From NCBI GenBank assembly GCA_944376295.1, contig CALWCE010000014.1, positions 1-49,530 on the forward strand: DNA of 49,530 nucleotides. The letters are read 5' to 3'. Of the stretch, positions 25,623 to 35,100 are shown piece after piece. The notes under the pieces were generated by a model that saw only the letters and a list, made by a program, of their open reading frames with translations, was not told where the DNA came from and made no database searches. Position 1 is the first letter of the stretch, and every line of letters begins with the position of its first letter. A program made the translations under genes and the position numbers. The DNA comes from an uncultured Clostridia bacterium. GTDB lineage: Bacteria; Bacillota; Clostridia; Christensenellales; Borkfalkiaceae.

Positions 25623-26927
25623 TTATAGGATATAATCGATTTTTTGCGCCTCCTGCACGAGATACTCTTTCGAGTAGTCGGTATAGCCTCTGTCCACGGC
25701 GGAGGACTTCACGTCTTTGTCGAACGAGTGCCCCGCCCAGAGCATCACGGCTTCGATGTTGCAGCCGGCCTCTTTCGCTCGGGTGATGAAGTTATACCTC
25801 AGCTCGTGGGTATGGCGATGAGGGAACAGGCGTTTGAACGTCGTGTAGATCGTATTGACGTTCGTGTTCCTCGCCTTCTCGAAGTCCACATATGGCAGCA
25901 CACGGCGGAACACGGGCGTGAAGGGAATGGAGCGCTTGACTTCGCTTCTGCCCATCTTCGTTTTGCTTGTGGTGCAGGTGAGCATTTCATTTTCAATGGA
26001 GATGGTTTTAAGTTCACTCCGTCTCAATCCGAAATACAACAGCACCAGGAGCGCAGAGGACGCCTCGTTGTCCTTATGTTCGATACACCACTCGACGAGC
26101 GTCTTTTCCTCCTCCTTGGTCAGCGCAGAGCCCTTCTTCGGCTCGTAGTAAGGAAGCACGATCTTCTTCATGGGCGAAAGGGTATGTAAGTCCTCGCAGG
26201 CTAAATCGAAGATGCAGCAGAGGACTTGGTGCAGTTTCTCCGCCGTACGGTGCTTGCCTTCGTCGATAAAGCGGAAGAGATAGCTCTGCAGCTCCTGCCG
26301 TGAGATGTCGGTGATGGCCTTGTCTCCGAAAACGGGCAAAAGATTGACGGAGCTGAGGCGCTCGTACTCCTTTACGGTGCTCTCCTTGCACGTCTTGCGC
26401 TTGATCTCCAGCCATTCCCGGAGGTAGTCGGCAAAGCGAGCATCGGAATGACCGGGAGCCGCTTCCTTTCCCTTTGAAGGCATAGGCAGCGGCCGTTCGC
26501 CGTTCATCTGTTCGAGCAGCTTTGCAGTAAACTTCTCGCGCATCTCTTTGAAGTCCTTGGCGCAGGCGAACACCTTGAATCCGTCTCTGCGGTAGTGTGC
26601 TTCGTACACGCCCTTGTGAAAGCGGTACGGGATGATCCTGTCTTCACAGGCAAATATTCTACGGTATTTTTCCGGCATACGTTTGATCTCCTTTTTTGAT
26701 AGCGTAAAGCCGGATCTTGACTTTCTTCCCAAAGTCTTGGCGACCTCTCCGCTTGGAACAGGTTCGCCGCTTGATCTGTTCGGCGCGACGAGGGCTTTCA
26801 GCGTCTCCAGCGTGACGGAATCTGCCGCCATCTGCAGGACTTTCGCTGTCAGTTCGTCCTTTGCCTCGCCTTGCAGGTCAACATGGTTGAGTTGCTTTAC
26901 GATTTTGATGAGTTCTTCTTGTGTCAT
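25623..26927 (-). CDS. int: Tyrosine site-specific integrase
   Basis: A 434-residue integrase that recombines the element into tRNA-Gln. The N-terminal arm-binding region includes YRFHKGVYEAHYRRDGFKVF (about 101-120). A core-binding SAM-like domain follows (about 163-260). The catalytic domain has Arg in GLRRSEL (about 302), HELR (His374, Arg377), AGH (His400) and the nucleophile Tyr in GYTDYS (about 415). It is transcribed away from the element interior towards attL, its usual place. The start ATG follows AAGGAGGACA. A homologue with the same C-terminal pattern starts the next element at the window's right edge. Confidence 0.95.
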   Translation of the reverse strand: MTQEELIKIVKQLNHVDLQGEAKDELTAKVLQMAADSVTLETLKALVAPNRSSGEPVPSGEVAKTLGRKSRSGFTLSKKEIKRMPEKYRRIFACEDRIIPYRFHKGVYEAHYRRDGFKVFACAKDFKEMREKFTAKLLEQMNGERPLPMPSKGKEAAPGHSDARFADYLREWLEIKRKTCKESTVKEYERLSSVNLLPVFGDKAITDISRQELQSYLFRFIDEGKHRTAEKLHQVLCCIFDLACEDLHTLSPMKKIVLPYYEPKKGSALTKEEEKTLVEWCIEHKDNEASSALLVLLYFGLRRSELKTISIENEMLTCTTSKTKMGRSEVKRSIPFTPVFRRVLPYVDFEKARNTNVNTIYTTFKRLFPHRHTHELRYNFITRAKEAGCNIEAVMLWAGHSFDKDVKSSAVDRGYTDYSKEYLVQEAQKIDYIL

Positions 26928-27036
26928 TGTCCTCCTTGTGGAAATGTTGAGAGTAGAATTTACTCTCTTGGGGTTTGTATCCTAGCATATTTCCGTTGAT
27001 TTTGCAATACTTCCGATAAAGTTTTTTAGCTGAATT

Positions 27037-28275
27037 TTATTTTGTCCAAGACGAATGGCTGCGGGGAGAGGTGCGGGTGTCCTCTCGGCGGCGTTTTGCT
27101 ACGTCTATGACCTCCTGGAGCTTTTCGGGTGCGTGGGCTTGGAGTGTGCGCAGGGTATCTGCGTCCTTTTGCAGGGCGGCATTTTCCTTTTGCGATTTTT
27201 GCAGCTCGGTATAAAGTTCCGTTTGATCTTTATGGCTGTACTCTAATTCCTTTGCAAGGCGCGCGTTCTCCGCGATGAGGGCGGGAATTTGACGCTTGTC
27301 AGGCTTCTTGCCGGTTGCTCCTTTGAAGGTCTCTGCGGCGGCCGTGAGAGGCGCAACTTCGCGGGTCAGACGTTCGCGCTCGCTTTCCAGTCGTTCCGCT
27401 TCCCGCTCGGCGTGGGCTTGTCTGCCCTCGGCAAGTTCGGCGCGGAATTGTATTTGCTTCAGAGCTTCGGTTTGCTCCGCCAGCTCTCGTCCCTGCTGCC
27501 GCTTCTGCCATTGGTACTTGGTCGTGTGCTTTTTGCTGCTGCCCACCTCGCCGCGCTCCAAGCTGTAGTACCGCGCCACTTGCTCCTGATATTCATCTTG
27601 CAAGTTCGCAAACGAGCTCTGCGCGCCGCGCTGTTCCCAAAACTCGGACGAGCAGATCTTCGGCTGCTCAAGCTGCGTCCGCTCATAGAGGCTCCTTCCG
27701 TTCTTGTCCTTCGCCTGTACGGGGGAGCCCTTCTCATTTCGTAAAACTTTGCCGTCTGCGTCCTTTGCATACACCTTCCTTCTGCCCTCGTCGACGACGG
27801 GAAGATAGTAGAGCTGCAAATGCGGCGTCGTCTCGTCGAGGTGCACGGCTGCGGAGAGAATGTTTTTGTCGGTGCCGTGATAGCCGATCTCCTGCAGCAG
27901 AAAGAGATAGCTGTCCGCGAAAAACTTCTGCAATTCGTAGGGGAGCGGCTCGCCAGGGACATAGCCGAGATTCTCGAAGAAGGCGCGGTCGCTCGTGATG
28001 ATGACGCCCTCGAAGGCAACGGCCTTCTTGGTCTCCTTGAAGGTGGCGTTGAGGGCCTGCACGGTTTTCTTCCACTGCGCGTTCAAGCCTCCCTCCGACT
28101 TCTTGAAGTAATAGTTGAGCGGCGTGCGGGAGCTGTCGATGTCCTCGTTGCGGTTTTGGCGCGCGGTGCGCTCCGTTTCCGCGCCGATCTTCCCGAGGTC
28201 TCCCTTGGAAAACTTTTCGATTCGTAAAACTTGGTAGCTGATATGTGTTCCTCCAATGTGTTTTTTGGGATGCAA
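27037..28275 (-). CDS. MobV/Pre-type plasmid mobilization relaxase
   Basis: A 412-residue relaxase of the MobV (Pre/Mob) family that nicks oriT and leads the single strand during mobilization. SYQVLRIEKFSKGDLGKIGA and ERTARQNRNEDID near the N-terminus resemble the family. HLDETTPHLQLYYLPV (about 143-158) is the two-histidine metal-binding motif. The C-terminal half (about 255-400) is a long Glu/Arg coiled coil. The annotated start is TTG at 28275. However, a strong GGAGG lies inside the frame about 9 codons later, seven bases before an ATC codon, so initiation may really occur there at a non-standard codon. An oriT-like palindrome sits just upstream. Confidence 0.88.
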   Translation of the reverse strand: MHPKKHIGGTHISYQVLRIEKFSKGDLGKIGAETERTARQNRNEDIDSSRTPLNYYFKKSEGGLNAQWKKTVQALNATFKETKKAVAFEGVIITSDRAFFENLGYVPGEPLPYELQKFFADSYLFLLQEIGYHGTDKNILSAAVHLDETTPHLQLYYLPVVDEGRRKVYAKDADGKVLRNEKGSPVQAKDKNGRSLYERTQLEQPKICSSEFWEQRGAQSSFANLQDEYQEQVARYYSLERGEVGSSKKHTTKYQWQKRQQGRELAEQTEALKQIQFRAELAEGRQAHAEREAERLESERERLTREVAPLTAAAETFKGATGKKPDKRQIPALIAENARLAKELEYSHKDQTELYTELQKSQKENAALQKDADTLRTLQAHAPEKLQEVIDVAKRRREDTRTSPRSHSSWTK

Positions 28276-28304
28276 GATTCACCGCATGGCGATGTATCTT
28301 TATC

Positions 28305-28380
28305 TCACTAGGCTACAAGTAGCCTCGTTCGCCCTTGCAGGGGGCTGGGTTTCCCGTCGGTTTACCGTTGGTTTCCGTCG
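28305..28380 (-). other. Candidate oriT
   Basis: A perfect palindrome AGGCTAC-AA-GTAGCCT (28310-28325) and a CCCTTGCAGGG repeat follow immediately upstream of the relaxase gene. Short inverted repeats in this position are typical of origins of transfer for MobV relaxases. The nick site is not identifiable. Confidence 0.5.
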
Positions 28381-28478
28381 AGGAAGTTGCAGATCATGCG
28401 GAAAAACTTTGCCGCCTGCTTGTCGTCGAGCGCCTTGATGGGCGCATAGTAGATGTCGTAAAAAGTGAATAGTTTCAT
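28362..28478 (-). CDS. Small protein, 38 aa
   Basis: It starts MKLFTFYDIYYAPIKALDDK and continues with KFFRMICNFLDG. The pattern resembles the first 35-40 residues of replication/regulatory proteins common on mobile elements (DUF6291-like), so it may be a truncated remnant or a genuine small regulator. TCAGGAGGAAAAT gives a strong ribosome site. The start overlaps the stop of the preceding 22-codon ORF as ATGA, implying translational coupling. Confidence 0.55.
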   Translation of the reverse strand: MKLFTFYDIYYAPIKALDDKQAAKFFRMICNFLDGNQR

Positions 28479-28543
28479 ATTTTCCTCCTGATGTTTTTTC
28501 GCGGTTGTTTTACGGCTTTCCGCAAAAGCCGTTGTTCGTGCAT
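28475..28543 (-). CDS. Basic 22-residue leader ORF
   Basis: MHEQRLLRKAVKQPRKNIRR followed by KI and stop: ten of 22 residues are Arg or Lys. AAAGGAG lies 9 bp before the ATG. The stop overlaps the start of the 38-aa ORF. The last codons contain that gene's own GGAGG site, so translating the leader would open or occlude it. Function beyond coupling is unknown. Confidence 0.45.
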   Translation of the reverse strand: MHEQRLLRKAVKQPRKNIRRKI

Positions 28544-28731
28544 GGGCGTGCTCCTTTCGCGCAAACAAAAAGCCCGCAGGTTTTTCTGCGAGCTTTGCGC
28601 GGTATTGTTTTGCGAGGGGCGCGATGTTTCCCCCTCATATAAAAGCAACGGCGACACCTCTTTTATGCACACTTTGGAATTTTTTTTCGGAAAAATTTTT
28701 GTGAGAGGGGCTGGCGGGTTCTTTCAGGTTT

Positions 28732-29190
28732 TCAGGGGGTCGTGTTGTCCGCCAGATTGATGAGCGGGATACCTTTCCGTTTTGCGTATTGCCAGGTTTT
28801 CGCGGCTCCCCCGAAGTTGTGCGTGATGTATCCGATGACGAGATCTGCCCGCTCGGCCATCCATTCGTTGCGGCGGAGAATGGCATACTTCGGCGGCACG
28901 TTCTCGAGCGCGGGATAGATGACCTCATCGAAGAAGCCTTCCCGCTCTTTGAGTTCCTTTTGCAATGAGACCGTGAGATAGGGTACGACAAGGCAGTTGC
29001 GGATATTTTCCGCTGTTTTCTGCGCCTCTTTCACGCATCGGGCAGCGAAGCGGTCGAAAGAGCCGTATCCGCCGGTGTAACAGATAAGGGTCTCGTTGCT
29101 ATCGGCAAGGGTCGCAAGAATGCCTGTCAGCCGCCCCTTGACGTCGCCCGTCTCCTGAAAATCTCTGTGTCCGCAAAAGGTTACGATCAT
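28732..29190 (-). CDS. SLOG-superfamily protein (DprA/LOG-like)
   Basis: A 152-residue single-domain protein with a Rossmann-like fold. It starts MIVTFCGHRDF, then has YTGGYGSFDRFAARCVKEA, and near the end RADLVIGYITHNFGGAAKTW and KGIPLINLAD. These match SLOG-type nucleotide-binding proteins (DUF1273/YpsA-like), thought to bind nucleotides or nucleic acid and often found on phages and elements. The start was chosen at MIV because AAGAGGTGG precedes it; a further in-frame ATG six codons upstream lacks a site. It is transcribed divergently from the XRE gene, which probably regulates it. Confidence 0.8.
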   Translation of the reverse strand: MIVTFCGHRDFQETGDVKGRLTGILATLADSNETLICYTGGYGSFDRFAARCVKEAQKTAENIRNCLVVPYLTVSLQKELKEREGFFDEVIYPALENVPPKYAILRRNEWMAERADLVIGYITHNFGGAAKTWQYAKRKGIPLINLADNTTP

Positions 29191-29313
29191 GTTCCACCTC
29201 TTGGACATAATAACAGAAATTTTACTAAATAGCAAATATGCAATAGATAGCAGTAAATAAAATTTTGCGAAATCTATACTACTACTGAGAAAAACGTATT
29301 CGAGGTGAGTAGT
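29191..29313. promoter_or_regulatory. Divergent promoter/operator region
   Basis: AT-rich gap between the SLOG gene and the XRE gene. TATACT at 29275-29280 is a good -10 box for the XRE gene. TAGCAAATATGCAATAGATAGC-like near-repeats (about 29229-29251) may be operator sites, but no clean palindrome is visible. Confidence 0.4.
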
Positions 29314-29553
29314 ATGCTGTTGGAAGATGCGATTGCGCTGCGGATCGAGCAGCTCTGCATTGAGCGGAACATGACGAAGTACGCGCTGTCGGAACGGAGC
29401 GGGGTGCCGCAGTCGACGCTGACGTCCATCAAGAAAAAGCGTAGCCGTTCGGTGCAGATCAAGACGCTGTATGCCATCTGCGAGGGGTTTGACATCAGCC
29501 TCGCCGAGTTCTTTACCTCTCCGATCTTTGCGAGGGATACATTGCATGATTAA
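29314..29553 (+). CDS. XRE-family helix-turn-helix regulator
   Basis: A 79-residue Cro/C1-type DNA-binding protein covering just one HTH domain: IEQLCIERNMTKYALSERSG, then VPQSTLTSIKKKRSRSVQIKT. It ends with the AICEGFDISLAEFF helix typical of the family. The ATG at 29314 is preferred over GTG 29305 because GAGGTG (29302-29307) then has correct spacing. It probably autoregulates and controls the divergent SLOG gene. A terminator follows immediately. Confidence 0.9.
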   Translation: MLLEDAIALRIEQLCIERNMTKYALSERSGVPQSTLTSIKKKRSRSVQIKTLYAICEGFDISLAEFFTSPIFARDTLHD

Positions 29554-29556
29554 ATC

Positions 29557-29581
29557 AAAGCGGCCATGCGCCGCTTTTTTC
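29557..29581 (+). terminator. Terminator of the XRE gene
   Basis: AAAGCGGC-CATGC-GCCGCTTTTTT: perfect stem with T-run, directly after the stop codon. Confidence 0.85.
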
Positions 29582-29671
29582 GTGCCGTCTTTGGGGGGTA
29601 GGAGTGAGGCCCTCTGAAAAAAATAATTTCAGAAATTTTTCCAAACACGACAATATCTGTCATATATCCTA

Positions 29672-29680
29672 TGCTATAAT
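29672..29680 (+). promoter_or_regulatory. Extended -10 promoter giving a near-leaderless mRNA
   Basis: TGCTATAAT is a perfect extended -10 element. The A of the next ATG lies 7 bases after it, exactly where transcription should begin. No -35 box at 17 bp and no ribosome site are visible. Confidence 0.55.
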
Positions 29681-29686
29681 GCGGGC

Positions 29687-30856
29687 ATGGATATGACGGC
29701 ATATTGGTTGAATTTCAAGAAGAAGCGGGCTGGGGATGGGAAATACTACTATTTTTACCCCTACACCCGATGCGAGATCGGCGACACGCCGACGTTTTTC
29801 ATCGACGGCAAGCAGTATGTCCGCATTGAGGTCTCCAAGACGGAATATATGGCCCTGCGCGAAATGGACGACGAGGAATACAACGATGAGCGCAGCGTGC
29901 ACAACAAGCGGTGGACGGCGGATATTCCTCGGCTTGAAAATGAGGACGGCGACGCGGTCGACTTTTGGGCCGATCGCGCGGAGGACAAGCGGACGCACGA
30001 CGTCGAGGGTGACATCTGTGAGGAGATGGACCGCAAAGCAGCGGTTCGAAGTCTGTCTCCTATTGAGCGGCGCATCTATCATGCAGACAGAGCGGGTTTC
30101 ACGCAGTGTGAGATCGCAAAGATGGTCGGGGTCGACCAGGCGACTGTCTCCCGCAAATTGGATAGGCTTTACGACCACATGAATGCCGTGCGGCTGCACG
30201 ACGGCGAGCGGACGCGGAAGGAGCTGGCGTTTGAGATCGGTTGGGAGAGCTTTCTGCGCAACGGCAATATGAAAAACGATGCGGATATCAAAGCTTTTGC
30301 CTTCTTTTTGCGTGCGTCGGGTGATTTTTTGGCTCTTTTGTATAAATGGTTCTTTACGCCTGGAGAGCTGCTGCGCTATACAGTGCGGTACCTGATGATA
30401 GGGGGTTCGGAAACAAAAGAGGAACTGTTGGCACAGCTTTCAGGTTATGGGCAGGCGATTTTTGCACAACAGGAATTCGCCGATGAGATCGAGCAGATTC
30501 TCTGTTTGCGTCTCTTACGGGAGGTCGAGCGGCGCGCTGTGACCATCCATGAACCTTCCGGTAACGCATTTTACCGCTATGAGGAGGAGATCAAGGAGTT
30601 GGCTCATCGCCGCAGACTTTCATACAGCTTTTATTTTGAAGAGTTGCTCACACGCAAGTACAAGCTTCGGAGAATCGGCAAGATTCTTTCTTATGCCAAG
30701 CGAATTGCAGCACGGACACGGAATGCCGCACAAAAAGCTGCATTGCGCGAGGAAATCATCGCATTAGAAAGGGAGTATTTGGGCCTTAAACAAATCCTTG
30801 CTCGCGTCGTTGAGCGCTGTGTTGTGCGGTATGAGAGGATGGACGACAGAAAATGA
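29687..30856 (+). CDS. Sigma-70-like HTH regulator of the element
   Basis: A 389-residue protein. An acidic N-terminal part (about 1-110) precedes a sigma-70 region-4-like helix-turn-helix: LSPIERRIYHADRAGFTQCE, then IAKMVGVDQATVSRKLDRL (about 121-160). The remaining 220 residues are helical, Arg-rich and unrecognised. Sigma-like regulators of this kind are common on Bacillota integrative elements. It stands directly upstream of the BREX operon in the same direction and may control it or element excision. No ribosome site precedes ATG 29687 or the second ATG at 29693. Antisense frames over it are shadows. Confidence 0.7.
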   Translation: MDMTAYWLNFKKKRAGDGKYYYFYPYTRCEIGDTPTFFIDGKQYVRIEVSKTEYMALREMDDEEYNDERSVHNKRWTADIPRLENEDGDAVDFWADRAEDKRTHDVEGDICEEMDRKAAVRSLSPIERRIYHADRAGFTQCEIAKMVGVDQATVSRKLDRLYDHMNAVRLHDGERTRKELAFEIGWESFLRNGNMKNDADIKAFAFFLRASGDFLALLYKWFFTPGELLRYTVRYLMIGGSETKEELLAQLSGYGQAIFAQQEFADEIEQILCLRLLREVERRAVTIHEPSGNAFYRYEEEIKELAHRRRLSYSFYFEELLTRKYKLRRIGKILSYAKRIAARTRNAAQKAALREEIIALEREYLGLKQILARVVERCVVRYERMDDRK

Positions 30857-30895
30857 TAGATGTATTCAAATTTCCTCGCTTTTTTTCTTTAAGTG

Positions 30896-30904
30896 TGATA
30901 TAAT
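30896..30904 (+). promoter_or_regulatory. Promoter of the BREX operon
   Basis: TGATATAAT is an extended -10 element 75 bp before brxA; the -35 region is poor. The short gap after the regulator gene makes this the likely operon promoter. Confidence 0.6.
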
Positions 30905-30978
30905 CAAAACTGGAGATATATAGGGTATTCTTCTTTCCCGGAAAGGGGATGGAGCTATCGAACAAAGGATGAGTGTTT

Positions 30979-31581
30979 GTGGATAAGAAAGAGTACAGTG
31001 CGAGCGCGGTCAAGGTCTCATTTTGGTTCCAAGAGTTCAGAAAAGTCATTCAATTATTAGCGAATGGAAACAGTTTGGATGAAATCAAAGCGATGAACCT
31101 GAACGAGAATATTTTTTCTGCTGTGACGCCGCAGCGGGCGAAGCAGATTTTTAATGTCGTTGCAGGGCGAATGGCAACATTGCCGTCCGATATTTACAAC
31201 ATCTTTTTAACTTCCGACCTGGCGACCCAAAAGCTCATTGCCCTGATCGCTGCAATGGCTTATGATGAGCTGTTCTTTGAGTTTGTCTATGAAGTGGTCC
31301 GTGAGAAGATGTTCATGGGGAACGATGAACTTACAGACAGCGATTTTCGTGTCTTTTTCAAAGGGAAACAGGAGCAGGATGCAAAAGTCGCCGGTTGGAC
31401 GGATGCAACGTTTGAGCGCTTGAAGAGGTGCTACAAAAAGATGCTGTATGAAGCAGGGATCATCAATAAGGACGTTGGAATTAGGAAGATCATTCCGCCG
31501 ATCGTCGATCCTGTTTTGCAAACGTGGGCAGAAAGCCACAAGATGAGCCGCTATATCAAAGCTTTTTCGGGAGAGAAATAA
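30979..31581 (+). CDS. brxA: BREX protein BrxA (DUF1819)
   Basis: A 200-residue protein, first gene of the BREX-1 core. It begins VDKKEYSASAVKVSFWFQEF and contains FNVVAGRMATLP and MAYDELFFEFVYEVV, typical of DUF1819 BrxA proteins, small helical proteins that bind DNA. BrxA is required for full phage defence in some BREX systems. GTG at 30979 is chosen because AAAGGATGAG lies at the right distance; GTG 30973 would be too close to it. The stop overlaps the brxB start as TAATG. Confidence 0.92.
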   Translation: MDKKEYSASAVKVSFWFQEFRKVIQLLANGNSLDEIKAMNLNENIFSAVTPQRAKQIFNVVAGRMATLPSDIYNIFLTSDLATQKLIALIAAMAYDELFFEFVYEVVREKMFMGNDELTDSDFRVFFKGKQEQDAKVAGWTDATFERLKRCYKKMLYEAGIINKDVGIRKIIPPIVDPVLQTWAESHKMSRYIKAFSGEK

Positions 31582-32159
31582 TGGCAGAAATCAGAGAAAG
31601 ACTGGATAAAATGGAGGAGATGATCAGAAAACCGCCCTTCCGGCAGAGCAGCGGCAAGGCTAACGAGGTGAACTATTGGGTCTTTGACTATCCTCCCGAA
31701 TGTGAGCTGGAAGTCCGTGAGCGGATCGAATATCTGAAGGGCAGAAATCAAAGCGGCAGGGATGGATTTAAGCTGGTCGTCTTTGATTTGTACGATATGA
31801 TCATTGAGTTTTTGCAAAATAAGAACTTCATGGAAAAATGCTATGAGTTTGAAAAGCGAAAGGGCTTCGATCAGATCGTGAAGGCTGTCGGAAACTCCTT
31901 GAAAATCAACGATGATGACAGTTATATCGTGCGGTATATCAGGGAGCATACGCCCGATGACGCGGTGGTCTTTTTGACGGGGATCGGAAAGTGCTATCCC
32001 ATCCTGCGCTCTCATAAGGTGCTCAATAACCTTCATCAGGCATTCGTGCGTGCGCCCGTCGTGATGTTTTATCCGGGGACGTACAACGAACAGGCGCTGT
32101 TACTTTTCAATGAAATAAAGGACGATAATTATTATCGCGCATTCCGCATGATCAAGTGA
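31581..32159 (+). CDS. brxB: BREX protein BrxB (DUF1788)
   Basis: A 192-residue protein. VNYWVFDYPPECELEVRERI at the start and VVFLTGIGKCYPILRSHKVL followed by PVVMFYPGTYNEQALLLF near the end match DUF1788 BrxB, an essential BREX-1 component of unknown biochemical role. The last strand segment resembles a nucleotide-binding Rossmann edge. The start ATG overlaps the brxA stop by one base, and brxC follows after 13 bp. An in-frame upstream ATG at 31524 lies within brxA and is not used. Confidence 0.93.
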   Translation: MAEIRERLDKMEEMIRKPPFRQSSGKANEVNYWVFDYPPECELEVRERIEYLKGRNQSGRDGFKLVVFDLYDMIIEFLQNKNFMEKCYEFEKRKGFDQIVKAVGNSLKINDDDSYIVRYIREHTPDDAVVFLTGIGKCYPILRSHKVLNNLHQAFVRAPVVMFYPGTYNEQALLLFNEIKDDNYYRAFRMIK

Positions 32160-32172
32160 GGGAGAGGGAACG

Positions 32173-35100
32173 ATGCAGATCAAAGATTTATTTGTAAAGA
32201 AGATCGACCGAGAGCTTCAGGGGGTCATCATAGTCGGTCAGGACGAGAAGGCCAATGTTGTTCAGGAGCTGGAAGAATATGTGGTAACGCGCGAGCTGCA
32301 AAAACACTTTGCAGACTTTTTTGCCGCATATAAGAAGGGGATCATCGGTACGACGACCAAGACGGGTGTCTGGATCTCGGGCTTTTTCGGGAGCGGTAAG
32401 TCGCACTTTCTTAAGATCCTCTCCTATCTCTTGGCGAACAAAGAGGTCGGAGGAAAGACTGCGCTCGACTATTTTATCGATGACGACAAAATCAAAGACC
32501 AAATGGTGCTGGCAGACATGAGGCTCGCGGCTGAAACGCCCGCAGATGTGGTCTTGTTCAATATCGATTCCAAGAGCGATACGAACGGAAAGCGCAATAA
32601 AGATACCATTGTCAATGTCTTTCTGAAGGTCTTTAACGAGATGCAGGGATTTTGCGGAGCCATTCCGCACGTTGCAGACCTGGAGCGAAAGCTCACGGAA
32701 GAAGGAAAGTACGAAACATTCAAAGCCGCCTTCAGAGAGGAATATGGTGACGAATGGGAAGATTCCCGTCAGGACTTTGACTTTATCCAGGATACCATTG
32801 TCGACGTGTTGGTCTCAATGGAATTCATGACGGAGGCTGCCGCCAGGAATTGGTGTGAAAAGGCGACGGGCCCGTACTCTATCAGCATAGAGGACTTTGC
32901 AAAGCGCGTTAAGGCATATCTTCAGAAAAAAGAGAAGAACCGCCACATCGTGTTTTTGGTCGACGAAGTCGGCCAGTATATCGGAGACGACTCCAACCTT
33001 ATGCTCGATCTGCAGACCGTCTGTGAGGAATTGGGGAAGGAGTGCCAGGGGAAAGCGTGGCTCATCGTCACCAGCCAGCAGGACATCGATTCGATCACAC
33101 AGGTCAAGGGGAACGATTTCTCCAAGATCCAGGGGCGGTTCGATACGCGGCTTTCCCTCTCCTCTGCCAATGTAGATGCGGTCATCAAAAAGCGTATCCT
33201 TGAAAAGACGCCTACCGCAGAGGAGACGCTCGCGCTTCTCTATGAGCAAAAGGCAACGATCATAAAGAATCTTATCGTCTTCAATGACGGCATCGAAAAG
33301 AAGTTGTATTCGGGGGCGCAGGATTTCATACAGGTCTATCCGTTTATCCCGTATCAGTTCAATTTGCTCGCAAGCGTGCTCACGTCCATCCGCACGCATG
33401 GTGCGTCCGGCAAACACCTGTCGGAGGGGGAACGCTCGATGCTCGCCCTTTTCAAAGAGTCTGCCGTTGCTATCAAAGAACAGGAAGTCGGCTCATTTGT
33501 GCCCTTCTATCAGTTCTACAACGCACTCGTCAATTTTCTGGACCACAGCCATAGCAGCGTCGTCGTTCGTGCGTACGAGAATGACTATATCAATCCCGAG
33601 CACAAATCGGACGTCTTCGCCGTAAACGTGTTAAAGACGCTCTTCATGATCAAGTACGTCCGTGAGATCGAGGCGAACGTCGATAATATCACGAGTCTCA
33701 TGATCGAGAACATCGATGACGACCGACTCGAACTGAAGGGCCGCGTAGAAGAAGCGCTGAAAGTGCTCATGCGGCAGATGCTCGTACAGAAAAACGGGAG
33801 CATCTATATCTTTTTGACCAATGAGGAGCAGGAGATCAACAACGAGATCGAGAAGGAAAACGTGGAGATGTCCGAGGTCATCACGAAAATTTCCGAGATG
33901 ATCTTTGAGGATATCCTTCCCGAAAAGAAATACCGCTATCCTGTATTCAACGGACGCTATTCTTTCCCCTTCAATGAGGCGGTGGACGATCGCCTTTATA
34001 AATCGACGCAGAATTACGATATCGGCGTGCGTATCATAACCCCGTGGTATGAGAACGGCAACGATGAGGGGCGGCTCCGCATGATGTCGGGGCAGGGGAA
34101 AGAGGTGATTGTGGCTCTGCCCAACGATGACGAATTCCTGACGGAAATGCGCGCATACCTGAAGATCGACCGTTTCCTCCGCAGGAATACTTCCATGCAG
34201 ATCGCCAAGTATTCTTCGATCCGCGAGGCAAAGAACCTCGAAATGCGCGAGCGGAATGCCAACGTGAAACTGTATCTGACGGAGGCGTTGAAGAGCGCCA
34301 GAATGTACGTCAACGGAGATGTGGTCTCCATCACCGCGAAAGATGTAGAGCACAAGATCATGGAGGCCGTCGGCAAGCTGGTTCAGACGGTGTATCACAA
34401 GCTGAACTACATCGACGCGCCGATGGTGGAGATGGAGATCCGCAGGGCGCTCCAATCGGACGATCAGGGGATGATCGATCTGGAGGGGCTCAAAGAGAGC
34501 AACGTGCATGCCTTGGAGGATGTTCAGAGCTTTATCGCGATGAATACCCGCAACCATATGAAGACCTCGATGAAGACGCTCAAAGACCGCTTCATGAAGG
34601 CGCCCTATGGGTTTGTCGAGCAGGATGTCGAGTGGCTTGTCGCGCGGCTGTATGCCCGCGGGGATATCGCTCTCACCGTCAGCGGGGAATCTGTCAGCTT
34701 GAACAACCGCTCGCAGGAAGAACTCTTTAACTATATCACGAAAAAGCAGTATGTCGAACGGTTGCTCATGGAGCAGCGTACGCGCGTATCCGACCGCGAA
34801 AAGAAAATCGTGCGCGACGTGATGAAGGAGCTTTTTCAAACGACGAGCACGACCGACGACGAGGATGCGATACTGCGCAGCTTCCGTTCCAATGCGGAAA
34901 AGTTGATCGGCGAGATCACGATCCTTGAGAAAGAGTACGTCCGCTATGCGTACCCCGGGAGAGAGGTCTTGTCGCGCGGCAAAGCACTCTTGCGCGCTTC
35001 GCTGCAGCCTCTCTCTACGGCCGAATTTTTCGCCGAAGTGAGCAAAAAGCAGGACGACTATCTCGACTTTGCCGAAGATTTTGAGCTTATCAAAACATTT

